From: Lujinxingia litoralis
GTDB taxonomy: Bacteria; Myxococcota_A; Bradymonadia; Bradymonadales; Bradymonadaceae
Assembly (NCBI RefSeq): GCF_003260125.1
Contig: NZ_QHKO01000001.1
Span: 700,914 to 764,913 of the forward strand
Length of the DNA: 64,000 nt
Direction of reading: 5' to 3'
The position numbers and the translations under genes were made by a program. Below are positions 59,084-64,000 of the stretch, in pieces (positions within the stretch are counted from its first letter, which is position 1; the number at the start of each line of letters is the position of its first letter). The notes under the pieces were generated by a model. That model was not told where the DNA came from, made no database searches, and saw only the letters and a program-made list of their open reading frames with translations.

Positions 59084-60145
59084 ATGACAACCCTCGTATC
59101 GAAGACGCGCGCAGCCCTGGCGGTGTGCGTGGCCCTTGTCTGCCTGGCGCTGAGCGCCCCGGCGCTTGCCCTGGATGGCTTTCTGGAGACGCTCCCCGGC
59201 GGCCATGACGCGGTCATGGCGGTGGATGTCGATGCCACCCGCAACTCCCCCTTCTTTTCGCCGGCCCTGGGATGGATGCGCTCCCACCCGACGCTCGGAC
59301 CGGCCATCCGCGCCGTCGAAGAAGCGCTCTCGGTTCGCGTGGACCGCGACATCCACGAGCTCGCCATCCTCTCGAACTCCCCCCCGCTTAACCTGGCCAT
59401 GCTCGGCGGCGGCGCGCTCTCCCCCGGGGACCTGGATCTCTCCGCGGTGGAGGGCTCGGTGATGGCGGTTCGCGGTGACTTTAAGGCCAACGACATCATC
59501 AAAGGCCTGACCGAAGAAAGCGGTGCGGAGGCCTTAAGCGCCGGTGAAGTCTCCGGAGTTCGGCAAGCCGGACATGATATGTGGGCCGTCTCCGGGCAGA
59601 CGATGCTGTTGGTCACCGGCGAAAGCGGCTACCGCGACCGGATTCGCACACGTCTGGGCAAGTCAGAGCGTATCGGCGCGAGTTTTCTCAGCGCGCTTGC
59701 GAAGCTCGGACAGCGCCAGGGGGTGGTCATGATGATCAAACCAAAATACGAAGGAGCACCGGGCAACGCGCGCTTTGCTGCGCTGGGAATCCGTCTTGAA
59801 GAACGCGTTCTGGCGTCGGTGGTGATGACGCTTCAAGACGACGAGAGCGCGAAGCGCTCGGCGGAAGAGATGGCCGCGATGCGCCGACAGGCTCTGAGCA
59901 ACCCGATGATCGCGATGTTCGGGCTGGCGCCCGCCGCTCAGAACATGGCGGTACGCCAGCAGGCCTCCGACCTCTTTGTGACCACGTCGATGACCAACGC
60001 CGAGGCCAGCACGCTGCTCGATCAGGTGCTCCGGATCATCCAGACCTCCGGACAGCTGGAGCGCGGCGCCTCGCCGGCCTCCCCGGCCACGCCCGCCGCA
60101 CCAGAGGCGGTGCCCGAACAAGGCGTCGAAGCCGACTTTAACTGA
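59084..60145 (+). CDS. Exported hypothetical protein preceding the SppA-like gene
   Basis: A 353-residue exported protein. The signal peptide ends near residue 29 (LSAPALA). The mature part has an alternating alpha/beta pattern (LPGGHDAVMAVDVDATRNSPFF, then VEGSVMAVRGDFKANDIIKGL) and an Ala/Pro-rich C-terminal tail. I recognise no enzyme motif. CAGGAG lies about 10 nt before ATG 59084. The next gene (SppA-like) begins 64 nt later on the same strand, so they are likely one unit. Confidence 0.72.
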   Translation: MTTLVSKTRAALAVCVALVCLALSAPALALDGFLETLPGGHDAVMAVDVDATRNSPFFSPALGWMRSHPTLGPAIRAVEEALSVRVDRDIHELAILSNSPPLNLAMLGGGALSPGDLDLSAVEGSVMAVRGDFKANDIIKGLTEESGAEALSAGEVSGVRQAGHDMWAVSGQTMLLVTGESGYRDRIRTRLGKSERIGASFLSALAKLGQRQGVVMMIKPKYEGAPGNARFAALGIRLEERVLASVVMTLQDDESAKRSAEEMAAMRRQALSNPMIAMFGLAPAAQNMAVRQQASDLFVTTSMTNAEASTLLDQVLRIIQTSGQLERGASPASPATPAAPEAVPEQGVEADFN

Positions 60146-60209
60146 CCGATGATGGCTTTCGCAGGCGCCCTCAAGGGGCGCCTGTCCTGTAGCTGGAAGG
60201 ACCTTTTCA

Positions 60210-62777
60210 ATGATCGTTTTGCGTCTTCGCTCCGCACTCGCCGCCACCACCCTGAGCCTGATGGCGTCGACCGCCTGGGCCGCCGCCCCTACCCCAAGCC
60301 GGGGCGTACCGGTACCCGATAGCTCCCTGACCACCCAATCCGACGGGGCGAGCCTGGAGGTCAACCCGGCCGGGCTGGGCTTTTTGACCGGCACGGAGCT
60401 TGGCTACCGTTTTTTCTACCCCTCGGACACCTACGACGATGTGCTCGGCGCTGGCCACGGCCTGAGTCTGGCCGCGGGCAACGGGTTCGCAGGAATCGGC
60501 GCCCAGGTGCAATGGCTGCGAAACCCAGTCCTGGGAGCTGATCTGGGGAGCTATCGCAAGTACACACTGGCAGGCGCCCTGGCGGTGCCCCGTCTGCTCA
60601 GCCTGGGGGTTGGGCTCAACACATTCGGCAGCCGCACCAACGAGCGTCTCAACGCGCTGACCACCATTGATGTTGGCCTGCAGTGGCGCCCCTCCGCGCA
60701 CTTCGGAGCCGGCCTGATGATACGCGACGCCACGCCCGCCTTCCTCTCCGAAGATCACGCCCTACCTACCCGTGTCGGAGTCGGACTCGCCCTGCGCGGC
60801 TTTGACGGTCGCCTGGTCTTCGACACCGAGCTCTATCACGTTCGTGGCGACCGTCTGCTCTACGTCGAGCCACGGATCATGGGTGAGTTCTATCCAGGGG
60901 TCCGCATCTTTGCCCGCGGTGCCATGACCGTCGATCGCCGCCAGGAAGAAGAGTCGCGCTTCATCGCGCTCTCGGCCGGCGCTGAGATCAGCGCCGGCAC
61001 CTTCGGCGCTTCGGTGGCCTCACATCTGAGCAAGAGCGCCACAGATGCGGGTACGGACTTCGTCGGCATGGGGGGACGGGTGTGGCTGGGCTCTCAGAGC
61101 CGTCGCTCCTTCATCGCTCCGGGCAGCCGCTGGGTACGTCTGGACCTCGACGAATCCATCGCCGAGCAGGCTCAGTCCGAACTCTTCGGGCCCTCCACCC
61201 GCAGCTTTCTAGAGATCATGAACCAGCTCGACGGCCTGACTCAGGATGCCGCCGTCGATGGCGTCATCCTGAGCGTGGGGAACTCCGCTTTGGGTTACGC
61301 CCAACTCTGGGAGCTGCACCAGGCCTTCCAACGCCTCCACGAAGCCGGCAAGCACAGCGTAGCGCTGATGAGCTCCACATCCACCGCCGGGATCTATGCA
61401 GCCTCCGCGGCCCGCGAGATCTGGATGCTTCCGGTCACGCCCTACGCCCCGACCGGGCTGCAGGCCGAGTTGACCAGCTACCAGGGGATGCTCGAAACGA
61501 TCGGCGTCGAGGCCGAGTTTATCCGCATTGGCGCCTACAAATCGGCGCCCGAGAGCTTCGTCCGAACACACCCCTCCGAAGAAGCGCTGGAACAGACCGG
61601 CGAGTATGTCGATCAGATCTATGAGGAGCTGACCTCGCGCATTGCGAGCCGCAGGGGCCTGGAGACCGAGGAGCTTCAAGAGATCATCGATCACGCCCCG
61701 CTCCTGCCCGATGAGGCCCTGGAACGAGGGCTGATCGATGCGCTCGTCTATGACGACGAGCTCAACTCGGTGATGCGGGAGCGCTTTGGCTCCATGGTCC
61801 GCGTCGAAGAAGGGTATCACCCGGTCCGCATCGCGGACGAAGAATGGGGAAGCCGTCCCGAGATCGCGATTGTCTACATTGACGGCGCCATCGTCGACGG
61901 CGGCTCGGGACGCTCCCCGCTGGGCGGCAGCATCATGACCGGCGCGACCAGCGTGACCAGCCTCCTTCAGGACCTTCGCCAGGACTCCAACGTCAAAGCC
62001 GTGGTGCTGCGCGTGGATAGCCCGGGCGGCAGTGCTCGGGCCAGTGACCTGATCTATCGCGAGGTACGAGCCCTCGCGCGTACCAAGCCCGTGATCGCCT
62101 CCATGGGCAACGTCGCCGCCAGCGGTGGGTACTACGTGGCAGCGGGCGCCGACGAAATCTTCGCCACCCCCAACACATTGACCGGTTCGGTGGGCATCTT
62201 TGCCGGCAAGTTCAACGTCGAACGCCTCGCTCAGCGCGCCGGGGTGACCTCGACTCCGGTGCAACGCGGTGCCCGCGCCGGGGTCTTCTCCCTGTGGCGC
62301 GGCTGGAGTGACGACGAAATCGACGGCGTCTCCGAAACGATGAGCTACCTCTACCAGCTCTTCTTAACCCAGGCCGCTGAACGCCGCCCGCTCAGCGCCG
62401 ACGAGCTCGACAAGGTCGCGCGCGGACGTGTATGGACCGGCACGGCCGCCCGTGAAGCCCGACTCGTGGACACCCTCGGTGGCCTGCTCGACGCGATTCG
62501 TCGCGCCGAAGACCTGGCCGGACTTCGCACCGACCAGGTCGATATCGTCACCCGACTCGCACCGACCGGCCTGACTTCCATGATGGGTTTCCGAGCCTGG
62601 CTCGGCGCCTTCATCGCCGGAAACAGCCCCCGGTCGCCGCATCGCCTGGTTGACGCCCTTCCCCCGGGCGCGCTGCGTCAAACCCTGGAAACTCTGGAAA
62701 CCCGCGCACTCTGGCCCCTCTATTTCGAGCAGGGACAGGCGCTGATGCTGCCCCTCTACCCCATTGAGTTACGCTGA
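60210..62777 (+). CDS. sppA: SppA-type (S49) protease fused to an N-terminal barrel-like domain
   Basis: An 855-residue exported protein. A cleavable signal peptide (to about residue 25) leads into about 270 residues that look like an outer-membrane barrel: VNPAGLGFLTGTELGYRFFYP, VGLNTFGSRTNERLNALTT, VGLQWRPSAHFGAGLMIRD. The C-terminal 550 residues hold two S49 domains as in 67-kDa SppA. The general-base Lys is in GAYKSAPESFV near residue 443 and the Ser nucleophile in NVAASGGYYVAAGADEIFA near 633. No membrane anchor is seen, unlike inner-membrane SppA. This suggests an outer-membrane or periplasmic protease. miaE starts 7 nt after its stop. Confidence 0.88.
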   Translation: MIVLRLRSALAATTLSLMASTAWAAAPTPSRGVPVPDSSLTTQSDGASLEVNPAGLGFLTGTELGYRFFYPSDTYDDVLGAGHGLSLAAGNGFAGIGAQVQWLRNPVLGADLGSYRKYTLAGALAVPRLLSLGVGLNTFGSRTNERLNALTTIDVGLQWRPSAHFGAGLMIRDATPAFLSEDHALPTRVGVGLALRGFDGRLVFDTELYHVRGDRLLYVEPRIMGEFYPGVRIFARGAMTVDRRQEEESRFIALSAGAEISAGTFGASVASHLSKSATDAGTDFVGMGGRVWLGSQSRRSFIAPGSRWVRLDLDESIAEQAQSELFGPSTRSFLEIMNQLDGLTQDAAVDGVILSVGNSALGYAQLWELHQAFQRLHEAGKHSVALMSSTSTAGIYAASAAREIWMLPVTPYAPTGLQAELTSYQGMLETIGVEAEFIRIGAYKSAPESFVRTHPSEEALEQTGEYVDQIYEELTSRIASRRGLETEELQEIIDHAPLLPDEALERGLIDALVYDDELNSVMRERFGSMVRVEEGYHPVRIADEEWGSRPEIAIVYIDGAIVDGGSGRSPLGGSIMTGATSVTSLLQDLRQDSNVKAVVLRVDSPGGSARASDLIYREVRALARTKPVIASMGNVAASGGYYVAAGADEIFATPNTLTGSVGIFAGKFNVERLAQRAGVTSTPVQRGARAGVFSLWRGWSDDEIDGVSETMSYLYQLFLTQAAERRPLSADELDKVARGRVWTGTAAREARLVDTLGGLLDAIRRAEDLAGLRTDQVDIVTRLAPTGLTSMMGFRAWLGAFIAGNSPRSPHRLVDALPPGALRQTLETLETRALWPLYFEQGQALMLPLYPIELR

Positions 62778-62784
62778 GCCTCCT

Positions 62785-63393
62785 ATGAATGCCCCTGCCC
62801 CACTCTCTCGCCAGATGCTCAACCTGGCCGAGCCTACCGATGATGGCTGGTTTGATCGCGTACGCGACCACCTCGACACCATCCTCATCGACCATGCCCA
62901 CCTTGAAAAACGCGCGGCGTCGACCGCGCTGAGCATGATCTTTCGCTACACTGGCCGCGCGGGCCTGGCACGCCAGCTCAGCGCCGTGGTCCAGGAAGAG
63001 ATGGACCACTTCTCGCGCATGCTCGACGTTCTGGAAACCCGGGGCGTGGAGCTCATTCGCCTGGAGCCCGCTCCTTACGCCTCCAGGCTCGTCAAGGCCG
63101 TCCGCCCCCAGGAGCCCTACACCTTCATGGATAAACTCCTGGTCGCCGGGCTGATCGAGGCGCGCAGCTGCGAGCGCTTTGCCATCTTAAGTGAAAACGT
63201 CGAGGACCCGGAGTTGGCCGCATTCTACCGCGAACTCTTCGAAACTGAGGCGATGCACTACACGCTCTACACCAACCTGGCCCGGGATCATTTTTCAAAG
63301 GAAGAGGTCAAGGAACGGCTGCTGGAGTTGGCAAAAATCGAGGTCGAGGCCCTGCGTGCCGGCGGCAGCATCCCCCGGCTGCACTCGTTCTAA
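62785..63393 (+). CDS. miaE: tRNA-(ms2io6A)-hydroxylase
   Basis: A 202-residue ferritin-like diiron enzyme that hydroxylates ms2i6A at tRNA position 37. HLEKRAASTALSMIFRY and VVQEEMDHFSRMLDVLETRG supply ligands, VAGLIEARSCERFAIL and LFETEAMHYTLYTNLA the rest: four Glu and two His in helix pairs. These motifs are diagnostic for MiaE. ATG 62785 is used; upstream codons are part of the previous gene end. It is 7 nt from the SppA-like gene and followed by a stem-loop. Confidence 0.93.
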   Translation: MNAPAPLSRQMLNLAEPTDDGWFDRVRDHLDTILIDHAHLEKRAASTALSMIFRYTGRAGLARQLSAVVQEEMDHFSRMLDVLETRGVELIRLEPAPYASRLVKAVRPQEPYTFMDKLLVAGLIEARSCERFAILSENVEDPELAAFYRELFETEAMHYTLYTNLARDHFSKEEVKERLLELAKIEVEALRAGGSIPRLHSF

Positions 63394-63422
63394 CTCGCCA
63401 GGCATCAACGCCCCAACGCAAC

Positions 63423-63451
63423 GAAGCCGCCCCGTGTTCCGGGGCGGCTTC
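63423..63451. terminator. GC-rich stem-loop between convergent genes
   Basis: A perfect 12-bp stem (63423-63434 with 63440-63451) with a TGTTC loop. It lies between miaE and the opposing exported-protein gene. No T run on either strand, so intrinsic termination is uncertain. Confidence 0.5.
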
Positions 63452-63482
63452 CGTCGTTCTACGTTCTGAAAATCTGTGGCGC

Positions 63483-63956
63483 TTATTGCTTTTGACCGTC
63501 CTTGTAGACGGCCGCAGCCTGGGAGGAGAACACCGTAAAGGTGTTGTCATTGAGCTTGTTGCGCAGCTGCATATACGCGGGCGCTTCATTCTCCACGACC
63601 AACTCGCCGGTGAGCACATGCCCGTTGTTGAGCACGATCTGATCCAGGCCTTCCAGCCCTGCAGGCTCACTTCCTCCCTTCCAGCTTACCGCACTCACCT
63701 CAGTGGTGGGCACGGTACGAATCTCCCCAAAGCGCTCCACCGTATAGAAGTCGCCGTTGATCGCGACCACGTTCCCCCGAACCTCCTGCCCGCTGGTCAA
63801 CTCGATCACATCAAAGGAGGTCGAAGCGCACGAAGGACACACCGAGCTGACATCGCTCCAATCCTGGAAGCGGTAATCCTGTGCGGAGGCCACCGAGGCC
63901 AGCAGAAACACCGTAAGAGCTACCCACGAAAACAGCGCGCCACGAACCTGCGACAT
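63483..63956 (-). CDS. Small exported protein with CxxC motif, hypothetical
   Basis: A 157-residue exported protein. The signal peptide ends near residue 26 (ASVASAQ). A CPSC motif sits just after, and the mature part is beta-rich (VIELTSGQEVRGNVVAINGDFYTVERFGEIRTV, then IVLNNGHVLTGELVVENEAP). The two similar strand sets suggest a duplicated small barrel, perhaps like an SH3 or Sm-like fold. ATG 63956 has AAGGAG 6 nt upstream. No family is recognised. The upstream region is cut by the window edge. Confidence 0.7.
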   Translation of the reverse strand: MSQVRGALFSWVALTVFLLASVASAQDYRFQDWSDVSSVCPSCASTSFDVIELTSGQEVRGNVVAINGDFYTVERFGEIRTVPTTEVSAVSWKGGSEPAGLEGLDQIVLNNGHVLTGELVVENEAPAYMQLRNKLNDNTFTVFSSQAAAVYKDGQKQ

Positions 63957-64000
63957 AACTCTCTCCTTAGACACCAACCAACGACAGACGTTGCTTCAAG

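Overview
This 64 kb window looks like core chromosome from a high-GC, Gram-negative, deltaproteobacterial-type organism. I infer Myxococcota or Bradymonadota. The reasons are the many lipoproteins (at least seven exported with a lipobox, one with an Asp/Pro-rich linker), the outer-membrane barrel proteins, a Ser/Thr kinase fused to ATPase and TPR-like regions, and the hrcA-grpE-dnaK-dnaJ cluster. The assignment is from gene style, not a phylogeny. I see no insertion sequence, prophage, CRISPR array or rRNA. There is one tRNA gene (tRNA-Cys).

Layout. 1-7.6 kb: the end of a DUF1801 gene, then a minus-strand reductive pyrimidine catabolism cluster (preT-preA, dihydropyrimidinase, malonate-semialdehyde dehydrogenase, class III aminotransferase). 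The beta-ureidopropionase step is not in the window. 8-12 kb: an Old Yellow Enzyme relative, an outer-membrane protein and a GTPase with a DUF697-like tail. 11.8-21.6 kb: a long minus-strand run of hrcA, grpE, dnaK, dnaJ, then a periplasmic-binding-fold protein, an M50 membrane protease, a zinc-ribbon membrane protein, thiL and a methyltransferase, many with overlapping ends. 21.7-25 kb: a flippase-like membrane protein, a GT-B-fold/coiled-coil protein, a receiver-domain protein and tRNA-Cys. 25.5-36.4 kb: a membrane-anchored GrpE-like protein, a convergent partner overlapping it by 100 nt, an M64 peptidase lipoprotein, two coupled sensor proteins (one lacking an ATPase domain), an FAD protein and the large kinase.

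36.5-50.3 kb is rich in exported proteins: amidohydrolase, S41 protease, alpha/beta hydrolase, a lysyl-oxidase-like protein and a CAP-domain protein, plus barrels. Among them sit a Rho protein with no N-terminal RNA-binding domain, an acyl-CoA-binding protein and two cold-shock genes with long structured leaders. 50.8-64 kb holds small hypothetical genes, malic enzyme with a phosphotransacetylase domain, more exported and membrane proteins, an SppA-type protease fused to a barrel-like domain, miaE and a small exported protein.

The most unusual items are the N-terminally minimal Rho (42215-43162), the barrel-SppA fusion (60210-62777), the pseudo-receiver/PAS/DHp protein coupled to a full kinase (28738-31310), the membrane-tethered GrpE paralogue (25542-26177), and the heat-shock cluster that runs on into envelope proteins (13676-17746).
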